Shown: positions 49,277 through 59,650, counted from the stretch's first letter. The stretch: 64,000 nt of DNA from Mesobacillus subterraneus (GCF_020524355.2 NZ_CP129019.1:1674001-1738000), one strand, 5' to 3'. Notes: generated by a model not told the origin, from the sequence alone. Numbers and translations are program-made.

Positions 49277-49477
49277 TATGTAATCGCTCCTGTCAATAAT
49301 TGTTTTTGTTACTACATATATTCCCGCAGTGGAAGCTATTAAACCTTTTATTACGGAAAAATGACAAATTAATTTATCTTGTAATAGTTAATCATCTGAA
49401 AAGAATCAAGAGGTTTTTAGATATTGTTGTAGAATGACTATAACGGAATACTATGAACTGGAGCAGGAGGAAGATGC

Positions 49478-49948
49478 TTGAAATTATGTAGCAGAAAAAT
49501 GACGAGGGAGCTAGCGTTGAATGTTTTAAGCTGGCATTATGATCCCCCTTATGATTTTTATTACAATCAAGTGACTGAAGAGGCTATAAGTGAATTAGTG
49601 AATGATGGGTATATGGCGGTAGAGGATGAAAAAGGAGAGTTGCTTGGGTTTTATTGCAGTGGTCGCTCAGCCCAGGTTCCTGCTGGAAGAGCAGTCGGTG
49701 TGTATACCGAATATGCAATTGATATTGGGGTAGGGATGCATCCTGAGTTAACTGGAAAGGGGAACGGGTCTCTATTTTTGTCACTTGTTTTAAATGAGCT
49801 TAAACCTATAAATTCAGATGTCATTTTCAGATTGACAGTCGCAAAATTCAATATAAGGGCAATTAAGCTATATGAAAACCTGGGATTTAAAAAGATGAGT
49901 GAGATTAAATCTGACACTCACGACTTCATTATCATGCTAAAGTGGTGA
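49478..49948 (+). CDS. GNAT acetyltransferase
   Basis: 156 residues; 'YAIDIGVGMHPELTGKGNGSLF' is the acetyl-CoA core (the usual Q/R-G-x-G reads KGNGS) and 'RLTVAKFNIRAIKLYENLGF' the C-terminal signature. TTG start with CAGGAGG 8 nt upstream. Single gene followed by a TGAAAAGC/GCTTTTCA hairpin. Substrate unknown. Confidence 0.85.
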   Translation: MKLCSRKMTRELALNVLSWHYDPPYDFYYNQVTEEAISELVNDGYMAVEDEKGELLGFYCSGRSAQVPAGRAVGVYTEYAIDIGVGMHPELTGKGNGSLFLSLVLNELKPINSDVIFRLTVAKFNIRAIKLYENLGFKKMSEIKSDTHDFIIMLKW

Positions 49949-50105
49949 AAAGCTAATTCGTTAGTGCTTTTCAGCATGGAGGGGCTTTTTAATAAAAATG
50001 AAATGAAATAATTTGTATTTGTTAAATACTCCCTTTATAATGAAAAAGCTGTGTGAAAAATAGGTTTCACATTTAGCGATATATAGTTTGAAGGGGAGAA
50101 GAAAA

Positions 50106-50609
50106 ATGAAAAAGTTTTGGATTTTACTTTCTGCGATGGTATTCGCAATCGGGTTGACTGCATGTTCAGCAGAAAAAGATGAAGCACAACCTGAAAATAA
50201 AGAATCAGAGGAAGCTGCAGAACCTGCTGCTAACCCAAAGAGTGTTATGTATAAATTTTACATGAGCATCGTTAGGACAATTAATGACGCTGATGCTGAT
50301 TTAAATGCCTATGAGGGAGCAGAGGAGCCGACTCCTGAACAGAAGACAGCTGCGAGTGAGTCTGCAGCTGCTGTTGCAACTAAAGTTGAAGGACTTGAAG
50401 TGCCTGCGGATTTGAAGGATCAAAAAGCAGATTTAGAAAATGCTCTTAAAGAGATTGCAGAATCGTATAAAATGAAATCAGAAGAGCTAAAGAAAGATGC
50501 TCCAGCGTTTGAGGCTGCTGATGAAAAATTCACACAGGCAGAAGAAAAGATTGGTGCTGCATTTGAAAGCCTTGAAATGAAAAAGCCTTCACTTGCGAAA
50601 GAACTGTAG
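50106..50609 (+). CDS. Helical lipoprotein, unknown
   Basis: 167 residues: lipobox 'LTAC' (Cys20), then an acidic linker (EKDEAQPENKESEE) and a helical Ala/Glu/Lys-rich domain ('DLKDQKADLENALKEIAES'). ATG 50106 has AAGGGGAG upstream. Anchored at the outer membrane face; probably structural or regulatory. Single gene with a strong terminator. Confidence 0.8.
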   Translation: MKKFWILLSAMVFAIGLTACSAEKDEAQPENKESEEAAEPAANPKSVMYKFYMSIVRTINDADADLNAYEGAEEPTPEQKTAASESAAAVATKVEGLEVPADLKDQKADLENALKEIAESYKMKSEELKKDAPAFEAADEKFTQAEEKIGAAFESLEMKKPSLAKEL

Positions 50610-50615
50610 TAAGAA

Positions 50616-50654
50616 TTAAGAAAGCTGTGCCAGATGGCACAGCTTTCTTAATTT
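50616..50654. terminator. Terminator of the lipoprotein gene (bidirectional)
   Basis: A 16-bp perfect stem: TTAAGAAAGCTGTGCC (50616-50631) and GGCACAGCTTTCTTAA (50636-50651). It also stops the converging PBP gene. Confidence 0.9.
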
Positions 50655-50696
50655 CCGACATTATTGGCAGAGTATTTTAGCCGATTTAGAAAAGTA

Positions 50697-52781
50697 TTAT
50701 TCCTCTGTTTTTTCAGTAGATTGCTCAGTTCCATTTTTCATGTTGAAGTATGCATCCATTACAGCGCGACCGATTTTTTTGTTAGCACCATGGTCAACAT
50801 TGCCCTGGTAAGCCCAGGGTACCACTACAGCCATTGCGATTTCTGGATTGTCAGATGGTGCATAACCAACAAGGCTCAGATTCATCGTTTGTATCAGCGG
50901 CTCTCCTTTTACACGATATTGACCATCATAGAAAGCTTCCGCTGTTCCGGTTTTTCCAGCAGGAGAGTAGGTTGCGGTGCTGAAATAACGATAAGCTGTA
51001 CCGCCTGATTCCTGCATGACTTTTTTGAAGCCAGAATGGACGCGAGAAAGCCATTGGTCTTTCACGCCAATATCGTTAAGGACATTCGGAGAAAAAGACT
51101 TATAGATTGGACCAAGCTCTTCACCATCTAACGCGGGTTCACGTATTTCCTTGACAATTCTAGGTTGCATTCTGTAGCCGCCATTAGCAATCGAAGAGAT
51201 GTACTGGGCAAGCTGCATGTTCGAATATGTATCATACTGCCCGATAACTAAATCGAGTACTTTACCAACTGGATTATTGGCACCCTTAGCACCGGTCTGT
51301 TCGTTTGGCAAGTCGATTCCTGTTCGGATGCCAAGTCCAAAAGAGGCAAAGGAATTGCGGATCGTATCCCAAACTTTTGGGTCAAGATTCAATGGCTTTT
51401 GATAACGATAAACTCCATTTCCAATCTTAATCGCGGTATGGAACATATAAACGTTGGAAGACAATTTCAAAGCTTCAAGATCATTAGGACTTCCTAAGTA
51501 GGCATAAGACTTTTTTATTGGAGTATCTTTTATATGAAGAGCTCTATCATCGAATCTGGTAGCTGTATTGATGACTCCCGTTTTATATCCAGTTAAAACT
51601 GTCGCCCCTTTGACAACAGAACCGACGTTGAAAGTCAAACCAATATTGCCAAGTGCGTCGTCTTTCATTAGAACTTCTTTTGTTTTCTTATTAGTTTCGA
51701 TCTTTTTGCCTGCCATTGTCAATACTTCACCAGTATTCGGATTCATTAAAACAACGTAGGCACTATCCAGGAGTCCTGTTCCGGGAGAGCGTTTGGCAGC
51801 CCATAACTCTTTCTCGATGATTTCCTCGACAGCAAGCTGGAGATCCATATCTATACTAAGGACTAAGTCTTTTCCGCGCTGACCTTCTGAAACTAATTCC
51901 TTTTCAATCAACTCGCCAGCTTTATCTGTCACATTCACGACTTTTTCTTTTTTTCCCTGAAGGACATCCTCGTATTCCAGTTCCAGATTGCTTTTCCCCA
52001 CACGGTCATTTCGTGTATAGCCCCGGGATATGAAATAATCAAGTCGTTCAGCAGGAAGACCTTCACTGCTTGTTGTGATTCTTCCTAGTACAGGTTTGAA
52101 AGTATCTTCGAATTTATATTCGCGGTCCCAGTCTGTTGCAGCATTAACACCTGGAAGAAGGGACAGATTTTCATTAACCACCGCATATTCTTCATGTGTG
52201 ACCCCTTCATTTTTGATGATTTGCGGTACGAATTTATAGCCGCTGTTCATAATGCTGAAAATGGCAAGCTCTTCAATATCCTGCTCAGTTAGTTGATTCA
52301 GGTGCTTATCTGTAATTCTATCAAGTTGCAGTTTATATAAATCTTTGTTTTTCAGCTTTTTGTTTTTAAAGAGTTTCATTTCCTTATCTTTTATAAGTTT
52401 TTTTGCTTCATCTGGATGTTTGATCATCCAGAAATCCTTCATATCTCTCTCTCGTACCTTATCTGTATCTTTCTCAATGATTTTGGCTAACTTTGCAGCT
52501 ACCTGGAGCATTTCCTTTTGAGAAGCCCCTTCATTCGTATATGTAATAGCATTCAATGGTTTGTTGTCGACGATTAGCTTATGGTTTCTGTCCAGCATCT
52601 TTCCACGTGGGACAGGGTTATTGACTGTCACATCCTCCTTGCGATTTATTTCTCGTTTATAATCTTCACCATGGACGATTTGGACAATGCCGAGACGAAG
52701 GACCAGCAGAGAGAAGAGAATAAATACTGAAAAGAATAGAATATTGACCCTTATAGGTGTTGTATTCTTTTTTTTAGGCAA
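50697..52781 (-). CDS. Class B penicillin-binding protein (PBP2/PbpH-like transpeptidase)
   Basis: 694 residues: one TM helix (about 11-33), a PBP dimerisation domain with 'PVPRGKMLDRN', and a transpeptidase with S388-VV-K391 (SxxK), S441-S-N443 (SxN) and K610-T-G612 (KTG). Length and order match B. subtilis PBP2A/PbpH (about 700 aa), which build the lateral wall in rod-shaped cells with RodA and MreB. No PASTA domains. Single gene. Confidence 0.93.
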   Translation of the reverse strand: MPKKKNTTPIRVNILFFSVFILFSLLVLRLGIVQIVHGEDYKREINRKEDVTVNNPVPRGKMLDRNHKLIVDNKPLNAITYTNEGASQKEMLQVAAKLAKIIEKDTDKVRERDMKDFWMIKHPDEAKKLIKDKEMKLFKNKKLKNKDLYKLQLDRITDKHLNQLTEQDIEELAIFSIMNSGYKFVPQIIKNEGVTHEEYAVVNENLSLLPGVNAATDWDREYKFEDTFKPVLGRITTSSEGLPAERLDYFISRGYTRNDRVGKSNLELEYEDVLQGKKEKVVNVTDKAGELIEKELVSEGQRGKDLVLSIDMDLQLAVEEIIEKELWAAKRSPGTGLLDSAYVVLMNPNTGEVLTMAGKKIETNKKTKEVLMKDDALGNIGLTFNVGSVVKGATVLTGYKTGVINTATRFDDRALHIKDTPIKKSYAYLGSPNDLEALKLSSNVYMFHTAIKIGNGVYRYQKPLNLDPKVWDTIRNSFASFGLGIRTGIDLPNEQTGAKGANNPVGKVLDLVIGQYDTYSNMQLAQYISSIANGGYRMQPRIVKEIREPALDGEELGPIYKSFSPNVLNDIGVKDQWLSRVHSGFKKVMQESGGTAYRYFSTATYSPAGKTGTAEAFYDGQYRVKGEPLIQTMNLSLVGYAPSDNPEIAMAVVVPWAYQGNVDHGANKKIGRAVMDAYFNMKNGTEQSTEKTEE

Positions 52782-52871
52782 GTTTCCTCACATCCTATCA
52801 AAATATAAAAACCATCTATTACCATTAGTGTACGTAAAGATTTACTACTCTGTAAAGGTTTTCCTGTAAAA

Positions 52872-52904
52872 TAAAAGGAACCCTATTTTATTTTAGGATT
52901 CCTT
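52872..52904 (-). terminator. Terminator of the VanW-like gene
   Basis: AAGGAA.CCTA and TAGG.TTCCTT arms (52875-52885/52894-52904) with one mismatch; the minus-strand tail is TTTTATTTT. Confidence 0.75.
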
Positions 52905-52911
52905 ATTAGTA

Positions 52912-53820
52912 TCATATGGCATCTTCAGGTATTATCATACTGCTGTCTGTATTGGGAACTTTACGCTTTTCAATGTTGATTTCATCAGAGGAATAAATCA
53001 TGACAATCATTTTTCCTGGATAAGTCCTAGCACGGATTAGGATAGGCTGGTTGTATTTGTTCTTGAAGGTGAAATCAGGACCATACCAGCTGACAGTTGC
53101 ATCTCTGCCAGGTGGAACGTAGGGAACCTGCTTGCTGTGAGAATATCGCTCGAGTATCTTCATGCCCGAACGATCGGCTGCATTAAAAAGTGTTGATGAA
53201 ACCTGGCAAATACCTCCGCCAATTCCCTCTGACAATTCTCCTCTAACAATTATGGGAGCAGGCTGATAACCGCGTGAAGCAGTACGTTTGCCGACAACTT
53301 GATTGAAGGAGAAAGTTTCCCCGGGAAAAACAACATAATTATTGATCGCTTCTGCTGCCAGGTGAATGTTATGCGTCCGTTCCTTATTCCTGCTATTGAA
53401 ATATGTAATGTAGTGACCAATTAGATTTGTTCGAATATTGGCGATGATTTCGCTGTCTACCTTTGGATATATAGGCAATGCAGGAATTCGTAATCGTGAA
53501 TGGTGACTTTCAAAAAAACTAGCTGTGAATCTTTTCTTGAATTTTTTCTGGTCGAGTATATACCCCACTTTTTCAGGTATGATCTTCCCGTAATCATCCA
53601 AACCTGCATTTGTGGGTTCCATTTTAATTTGAAGAGCCATCTCTTTATTTAATGTTTCCAGCATTGTATGGTTAAGAATTGGATAACCAAACCATGGAAT
53701 CGAAAAGTCTGATCGTTGAACTTCTGTTACTGATTCATTTTCCCAGACTAAATCTATTTCATCCTGATTATCTGCGGTACTGCTAGAAAGAATAAGTCCT
53801 ATTGCCAATAACCATGTCAA
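52912..53820 (-). CDS. VanW-like family protein
   Basis: About 302 residues. N-terminal hydrophobic segment (MTWLLAIGLILSSSTA), then the VanW domain with 'NNYVVFPGETFSFNQVVGKR' and 'GIGGGICQVSSTLFNAADRSG', and a strand-rich end. VanW occurs in some vancomycin-resistance clusters but is widespread in Bacilli (YoaR type) without van genes; function unknown, probably envelope-related. The TTG start at 53820 is chosen because GGGAGGTGA lies 5-6 nt upstream; an in-frame ATG at 53937 has no site. Confidence 0.85.
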   Translation of the reverse strand: MTWLLAIGLILSSSTADNQDEIDLVWENESVTEVQRSDFSIPWFGYPILNHTMLETLNKEMALQIKMEPTNAGLDDYGKIIPEKVGYILDQKKFKKRFTASFFESHHSRLRIPALPIYPKVDSEIIANIRTNLIGHYITYFNSRNKERTHNIHLAAEAINNYVVFPGETFSFNQVVGKRTASRGYQPAPIIVRGELSEGIGGGICQVSSTLFNAADRSGMKILERYSHSKQVPYVPPGRDATVSWYGPDFTFKNKYNQPILIRARTYPGKMIVMIYSSDEINIEKRKVPNTDSSMIIPEDAI

Positions 53821-53966
53821 TTTCCTCACCTCCCGTTTTATTATGGTTAAGCAGGTGGTGTTTAATGTATCTTGGGTTTGGTGGTTTTTATTGGAATTAT
53901 AAAGAAGGAGTTGGCCGGTTTCTGGCGAATAATCCATTATGCTCAGATATGGAAAGAAGGTAAACT

Positions 53967-55097
53967 ATGGTCACGGTAAGGAGAAACGACTTGGATTGGA
54001 TCAGGGTTATTGCTACATATATGGTATTCTTCTACCATTGCTCAATGTTCTTCAACCCATTTCCATGGCATATAAAGAATGAGCTGCTAAATTCAAGTTA
54101 CATTCTGATATTTAGTCTGTTTGTCGGCACTTGGATTATGCCGATTTTCTTTGTGCTGTCAGGAATTAGTACTAAATATGCAATGCAGAAAAGAACAGGA
54201 AAAGAATTTCTAAGAGAACGTTTCATTCAGCTTGGAGTACCTCTTATATTTGGTATATTCATTTTAAGCCCGCCGCAAGTGTATATTGAACGTGTTTCAC
54301 ATCAGCAGTTTTCTGGACCATTTCCATCATTCATCCCGGAATATTTTAATGGGCTTTATTTGGAAATAGGAGGGACGGGCAATTTTGCTTTTGTTGGGCT
54401 TCATTTATGGTATCTCCTAGTACTACTGGTGTTTTCCGTTGTATGCATGCCATTAATAAGCAGGGTGAAAATCAAAAAGGATTCTTTTCATATGGGGCAC
54501 TATTTATTGATTGTGCTAGTATTGATTTTCATTTCCTATTTCTTTACCTTCGTAAGTCTTGGTGGTTGGGGAATTCTATATTACCTCGCCTTATTTGTCA
54601 TCGGATTTTTCTACTTTTCAATGGACAGCTTTAATAACTATCTGAACAAATATTGGATAAAGATCTCAGTGCTTGCCGTTACCATGTCTGTTATTTATAT
54701 TAAGTGGTTTATATCAGGGGTTCCTGTACAGTATGGAGGCTTAGCATTTTTGTTTACAACCGTGAAGGTATTGAGCAGCTTGAATAGTGTTTTATTGTTT
54801 TTTTACCTGGCTAGTAAGTATTTACAACGCAGGGACGATTTTCTCAACTTTAATTCCATTTTTTCGATGCCTATGTATATCCTGCACCAACCTGTAATTG
54901 TGCTTATTGGTTTTTGGATCTATCAATATGACTGGGCCGTTACGATTAAAATCCCCATTTTAGTCACGTCATCCTTTTTTATCATTATTTTAAGTTATCA
55001 ACTATTTATTAAAAGAATCCCAGCTCTTCGTTTCCTATTTGGCATGAAAGCTAAACCACCGAACAATATGGCCATTGAACCTATGATGAAGGGATAA
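53967..55097 (+). CDS. Acyltransferase-3 family membrane protein
   Basis: 376 residues, about ten helices, with 'RNDLDWIRVIATYMVFFYHC' (the R-x10-H-type start of Acyl_transf_3, His19) and 'PMYILHQPVIVLIGFW' near the end. It O-acylates surface carbohydrate or peptidoglycan-like acceptors; MdoC/OafA-like members are known. Divergent from the VanW-like gene with a ~150-bp spacer. AAGAAGG precedes the start. Confidence 0.87.
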   Translation: MVTVRRNDLDWIRVIATYMVFFYHCSMFFNPFPWHIKNELLNSSYILIFSLFVGTWIMPIFFVLSGISTKYAMQKRTGKEFLRERFIQLGVPLIFGIFILSPPQVYIERVSHQQFSGPFPSFIPEYFNGLYLEIGGTGNFAFVGLHLWYLLVLLVFSVVCMPLISRVKIKKDSFHMGHYLLIVLVLIFISYFFTFVSLGGWGILYYLALFVIGFFYFSMDSFNNYLNKYWIKISVLAVTMSVIYIKWFISGVPVQYGGLAFLFTTVKVLSSLNSVLLFFYLASKYLQRRDDFLNFNSIFSMPMYILHQPVIVLIGFWIYQYDWAVTIKIPILVTSSFFIIILSYQLFIKRIPALRFLFGMKAKPPNNMAIEPMMKG

Positions 55098-55514
55098 AAA
55101 GATACCTCTATATTTATCAGTATTGTCTCTCGATCATGCTATGCAATGACTCATGCTTGAAAAAGAAAACAAGGGTTTTTTTGTGCAATTTGTGCCTCTA
55201 AGACCTGATTCGTATTTTAGATATGAGAATTTCATGAATAAAATAATAAACCATCACAAATAGTGTTAGATTGATGTCAATCTCAACAGGATAAAGAAGA
55301 TAACTACGATTTTATTCATTATAAATTAGCACTTTAGTTCACTCTAGAGTGCTTTTATTTTGAAATTTTTTGAAATATTTCTTTAATTAATATCACGAAA
55401 TGTGTAAAATTACACTAAATAGAAAAATATAATGAAAAGCTGGTTTTACATTTCTTAATTTTTCTTAAGAAATTATTAAGAAATTATCCCCTATCTTTTT
55501 GGAAGAGGTTGGCA
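55098..55514. other. Intergenic region before the ytr-like cluster
   Basis: No gene found. Holds a terminator-like hairpin (55328-55357) and an A+T-rich stretch with repeated TTAAGAAATTAT words (about 55463-55487). Confidence 0.45.
55328..55357 (+). terminator. Distal terminator-like hairpin
   Basis: AGCACTTTAG (55328-55337) and CTAGAGTGCT (55344-55353), one G-U pair, then TTTTATTTT. It is 230 bp past the acyltransferase stop, so it may end that mRNA or a small RNA. Confidence 0.65.
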
Positions 55515-55556
55515 TATAATTTAACTGTATTAATAATAATAGTACACTTAGTACAG
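55515..55556 (+). promoter_or_regulatory. Promoter/operator of the GntR-ABC operon
   Basis: TATAAT at 55515-55520 with a poor -35. Downstream, GTAC-N5-GTAC (55543-55555) lies just before the GGGGG ribosome site. It is well placed for autorepression by the YtrA-type regulator that follows. Confidence 0.5.
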
Positions 55557-55569
55557 ATAGGGGGTCATT

Positions 55570-55977
55570 ATGTTTGAGCTTGACCTGAGAAGCCGAAAAC
55601 CGATATACGAACAGCTTGTAGACAAGATGAAAGAGCTAATCATTAATGAAGTGCTCAAACCTGATGAACAATTGCCTTCTGTGCGTCAGATGGCACAGCA
55701 ATTGACAATAAACCCAAATACAATTCAAAAGGCATATAGAGAGCTTGAGGTAAAAGGATTCATTTATTCATTAAAAGGCAAGGGGAGTTTTGTCAATGCA
55801 ATGGAACCTGGAAAAGATGCAGATAAAATATTGCAGGTGAAACAGCATCTGGAAAAACTGCTCCAGGAAGCATTGTACATGGGCATTACTTTGGAAGAAT
55901 TACATGAGATGGTAGGAAACATTGATAGTTCGAAAGGGGGCACCGGGCAAGATGATTCAAATGATCGAGATAAATAA
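55570..55977 (+). CDS. GntR-family regulator, YtrA subfamily
   Basis: 135 residues: winged HTH with 'RKPIYEQLVDKMKELIINE', 'LPSVRQMAQQLTINPNTIQKA' split at 38-58, 'GKGSFV', and a short helical C-terminal dimerisation region instead of a large effector domain, which defines the YtrA type. In B. subtilis YtrA represses an ABC operon induced by cell-wall antibiotics. Its stop lies inside the next ABC gene (26-nt overlap). Confidence 0.9.
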   Translation: MFELDLRSRKPIYEQLVDKMKELIINEVLKPDEQLPSVRQMAQQLTINPNTIQKAYRELEVKGFIYSLKGKGSFVNAMEPGKDADKILQVKQHLEKLLQEALYMGITLEELHEMVGNIDSSKGGTGQDDSNDRDK

Positions 55978-56851
55978 AACATTTGAAAAGCACGAGGCAG
56001 TAAAAAACATCAATATGACTATAAATAAAGGCTCCATATACGGGTTGATTGGATCGAATGGTGCAGGTAAAACGACCATCATTAAATTGCTTGCTGGAAT
56101 TTATAAACAGGACTCTGGTAAGGTGCTTTTGGAAGGTTCAGCAATCTTTGAAAACCAAGCTTTAAAAGAGAAAATCTTTTATATATCCGACCAGCCTTAT
56201 TTTTTTCCTCAATATACAGTCAAGCAGATGGCGAAGTTCTATAAAAGCATATATCCTTCGTGGAATGAAGCAAGATTTATGAAATTATCGGAAGTATTCG
56301 GCTTCAGTATGAACAAAAAAATACATACCTTTTCAAAAGGCATACAAAGACAAGCTGCATTCTGGCTCGCCTTATCGACGATGCCTGAAATATTGATTCT
56401 TGATGAGCCGATGGATGGATTGGATCCGGTGGCAAGAAAAAAGGTTAAAAACCTACTGATACAGGATGTTGCAGACAGGGAAATGACGATTTTGATATCC
56501 TCCCATAACTTGCGCGAAATAGAAGATATTTGCGACCACATTGGGATTTTGCATCATGGATCACTCCTTTTGGAAAAAGACCTCGATGATCTCAAATCTG
56601 ATATACATAAGGTTCAGGTGGCTTATAAGGGAGAAACACCGAAGCATCTTGAAAATCAACTGACAATGCTCCACTGCGAAAGAAGGGGAAGTGTCATGGT
56701 GTGTATTATCAGGGGGAAAGAGGAAGAAATCGAGAAGGTTATCAATCAGACCGAGCCCGTTATTTTTGATATCCTCCCATTGACATTAGAGGAGATTTTT
56801 ATATATGAAATGGGGGATATCGGCTATGCAATCAAAAACATCCTTGTTTAA
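55952..56851 (+). CDS. ABC transporter ATP-binding protein (YtrB-like)
   Basis: 299 residues from ATG 55952 (AAAGGGGG upstream). Walker A 'GSNGAGKTT', signature-region 'FSKGIQRQAAFWLALS' (LSGGQ degenerate to FSKGI), Walker B 'ILILDEPMDGLDP' and H-loop 'SSHNL'. It powers the large permease that follows, which it overlaps by 26 nt. Confidence 0.9.
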   Translation: MIQMIEINKTFEKHEAVKNINMTINKGSIYGLIGSNGAGKTTIIKLLAGIYKQDSGKVLLEGSAIFENQALKEKIFYISDQPYFFPQYTVKQMAKFYKSIYPSWNEARFMKLSEVFGFSMNKKIHTFSKGIQRQAAFWLALSTMPEILILDEPMDGLDPVARKKVKNLLIQDVADREMTILISSHNLREIEDICDHIGILHHGSLLLEKDLDDLKSDIHKVQVAYKGETPKHLENQLTMLHCERRGSVMVCIIRGKEEEIEKVINQTEPVIFDILPLTLEEIFIYEMGDIGYAIKNILV

Positions 56852-58781
56852 CAAAGAAATGATCCTCCAGGTTGGGAGAAACGTCGGCTGGATCTCTGTC
56901 ATTTACTTTCTGGCTCTATTTTTCGCAATTCCATTAAGAATCATGATGATGTATTCCGGTGAAAATTACCGTGATTTTATGCCGGTGGAAAAATTGTTTG
57001 ACCTTAATTTTGCTATACAGTTCATCATGTTCATGACAGTACCAGTTGTTATGGCAATCTTTCTATATCGTTTCCTGCAAGTAAAGCAGGCAGCAGATTT
57101 AATCCATAGTCTGCCATTGAAACGGCAAGATATATTCCACTTTTATACACTGACAGGGTTTGTATTTCTGATTATTCCAGTCATCCTGATTGCGATGGCT
57201 ACTTCTTTAATTCACAGTGTGTATGACCTGAATCTATATTTTCAGCTGCAGGATATTCTCAGATGGACAGGAACCGTCCTGATATTTAACACTGTATTTT
57301 ACCTGTCAGGAGTTCTTATAGCAATGCTAACAGGAATCTCGGTAGTACAGGGAGTCTTGACTTATATCTTGCTGTTGTTCCCTGCCGGATTCACCTTGCT
57401 GATTGTCTATAATCTTGGACTTATGTTATATGGATTTCCTAGTGATTATTATCAGATGAGGAATATAGAATATCTTTCACCTATTTCACACCTGACTATT
57501 TTAGAGAGCGAGTCAATATCCACAAAGGCAGTTCTTTTATATTCAGGCTTTGTGTTGGTCTCATATGTGCTGTCACTATTTATCTATAAAAAAAGGAAAA
57601 TAGAAGCCGCATCGGAGGCAATTGCTTTTAATAGTTTAAAGGTAGTTTTTAAATACGGAGCTGCTTTCTGCATGATGCTTCTCGGCGGCATGTATTTCGA
57701 TGCTATGCAGAATAAGTTTGCGTGGCTGATATTTGGATACACAGCTGGGGGCATAATTGGATACTTCGCTGCCGAAATGGTTCTCCAGAAATCATGGAGG
57801 GTCTTTGGAAAAGTAAAAGGCTTAGGATATTTTGCGGTTTCGATGGCAGTCTTGATCCTTGTAACTCAAGCGTTCGCTCCTTACGAGAAAAAAGTGCCTG
57901 CTTTAGATCAGATTAAAAATGTCACATACGCGAATCATGTTTATATGGATGAGGATGAACGGCTTGCTCCAAAGGCACTATACCAGCAAGAAAATATCGA
58001 GGCTGTCCGAAAGTTCCATGAGAGTATTATCAATAATGAAAAAATGAATGAACAACGAATGGAATTACAGGAATCTGCTCTCTTTATTTATGAATTGAAG
58101 AATGGAGATAAACTAGTTCGCCAGTACACCGTCGATCGATTTGATTACGAGCCCAGAATAAGAGAGATTTTTGAATCACTGGAGTATAAGCATGCACACA
58201 AGCCTATTTTTAAAGTAAATACAGATGACATTACCTCAATTAGAATAAACAAACATATTAATGATAGCTCGTTGACAATTACCGACGAGGAAAAGATTAA
58301 ACAGGCTATTTCAATCCTGAAAAAGGAAATAGAGCAAGAACCTTTTTCAATTGATTATTATACAGTAGGTAACACATCATCGATTGAAATTATGTCTGGG
58401 ATAAACGATTACGACCATATTGAGTTAAAACGTTCATACAAAAGCTTCATCGCATGGCTGGAGGAAAACGAAATGCTGAAAGAAGCAATGGTGACGCCCG
58501 ATGACATTGACTACATTGCCGTGATAAATGAGCCAATAAAAGAGGAGCAATTCAAAGAATATCCTGAAGAAGAAATAATTCATCGTATTTTGAACGATAA
58601 AAACGCTCTTAAATTGAGTGAACATGACCAATTGCTCTCTTCGATCGAGAATGCCGGTTATGGCTGGTTTAATGAAGCCCCGTATACCGCAATTTTCGTA
58701 TACAAAGCAGGTAATCACAAAGAGATTCGTACATTTAGCAATAAAGATGTACCAGCGTTTATCAAGGATTATTTTAAGTAA
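56826..58781 (+). CDS. Large ABC permease with extracytoplasmic domain (DUF6449-like, YtrC/D-like)
   Basis: 651 residues: about eight or nine helices up to residue ~345, then a ~290-residue C-terminal domain starting 'PALDQIKNVTYANHVYMDED'. Such fusions accompany YtrA/YtrB-type genes in Bacillaceae. ATG 56826 follows ATGGGGGAT. Probably exports, or removes from the membrane, an antibiotic or lipid-linked compound. Confidence 0.82.
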   Translation: MQSKTSLFNKEMILQVGRNVGWISVIYFLALFFAIPLRIMMMYSGENYRDFMPVEKLFDLNFAIQFIMFMTVPVVMAIFLYRFLQVKQAADLIHSLPLKRQDIFHFYTLTGFVFLIIPVILIAMATSLIHSVYDLNLYFQLQDILRWTGTVLIFNTVFYLSGVLIAMLTGISVVQGVLTYILLLFPAGFTLLIVYNLGLMLYGFPSDYYQMRNIEYLSPISHLTILESESISTKAVLLYSGFVLVSYVLSLFIYKKRKIEAASEAIAFNSLKVVFKYGAAFCMMLLGGMYFDAMQNKFAWLIFGYTAGGIIGYFAAEMVLQKSWRVFGKVKGLGYFAVSMAVLILVTQAFAPYEKKVPALDQIKNVTYANHVYMDEDERLAPKALYQQENIEAVRKFHESIINNEKMNEQRMELQESALFIYELKNGDKLVRQYTVDRFDYEPRIREIFESLEYKHAHKPIFKVNTDDITSIRINKHINDSSLTITDEEKIKQAISILKKEIEQEPFSIDYYTVGNTSSIEIMSGINDYDHIELKRSYKSFIAWLEENEMLKEAMVTPDDIDYIAVINEPIKEEQFKEYPEEEIIHRILNDKNALKLSEHDQLLSSIENAGYGWFNEAPYTAIFVYKAGNHKEIRTFSNKDVPAFIKDYFK

Positions 58782-59029
58782 GGGTCTTTTAGTAACTTTT
58801 CTTGCTATCACACCTTAGGTAATGACCGGGTTCTGAGTTTTTATGGATAGTTTTCCCTATCGATCCGGAATCCCCTTTAAAAAGAACATCAAAACCTTTC
58901 AGAAGACGAATTAGTGTATGTGTACGAAAAGCAATAATCGATGACTAAAGGCTCTTGAGTAAAACAATAGACAAAAATTGTAAGCAATGAAGTTTGCAAA
59001 AGTAAGGTACAGGGCAAGGGGGGATGGAT

Positions 59030-59551
59030 ATGGCTAAGATTGATTTTGATGAGCTTTATAGAATCCATGGGAAAAAACTTTTTCAAATTGCTTTCGGCAT
59101 TACTAAAGACAGACATCTAGCAGAGGATGTCGTCCAGGAGACTTTTATTAAGGCATATAAAAAGGCAGATACCATCATAGATACGCATAAAATCGGTTCT
59201 TGGTTAGCAGCAATTGCGGCAAGGACAGCTATTGATTATTTACGGTCAGAGAAAAGAAGGAAATGGCTTCCTTCTGACCAGAGCATTATGGAACAGATTT
59301 TCAGTGATTATGATGACAATCAGTCGCTTGAAAAGGAAGTTGAAATCATCCTGTTTAAAGAGGAGATTCAACATATGCTGTACTTGTTGACAAGTGAGTA
59401 CCAGCAAGTCTTGGTATTAAGGTTTCAATACGGGTTAAAAGAGGATGAAATCGCCTGCAAATTGAATATTAAATCGGGAACAGTCAAAACACGCCTACAC
59501 AGAGCCCGAAAACAATTGAAAAAAGTTATGTTAGAGAAGTACCCAGCCTAA
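59030..59551 (+). CDS. ECF-type RNA polymerase sigma factor
   Basis: 173 residues: sigma-2 'LAEDVVQETFIKAYKKAD', linker, and sigma-4 'YQQVLVLRFQYGLKEDEIAC' plus 'IKSGTVKTRLHRARKQLKKV'. ATG 59030 lies 6 nt from a GGGGGG site; ATG 59024 would have no spacing. No anti-sigma gene follows; an ATPase/permease pair does, after 99 nt. The stimulus is unknown. No copy of its own promoter consensus was found upstream. Confidence 0.92.
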   Translation: MAKIDFDELYRIHGKKLFQIAFGITKDRHLAEDVVQETFIKAYKKADTIIDTHKIGSWLAAIAARTAIDYLRSEKRRKWLPSDQSIMEQIFSDYDDNQSLEKEVEIILFKEEIQHMLYLLTSEYQQVLVLRFQYGLKEDEIACKLNIKSGTVKTRLHRARKQLKKVMLEKYPA

Positions 59552-59650
59552 TTGTTCTATTTGGGCGATTATCCAATCGCCTATTTTTTTAGGCTTTAGT
59601 TATGGTAAAAAATATAATTTATTCAAATATTTTGTAAAAGAGGTGCGTCA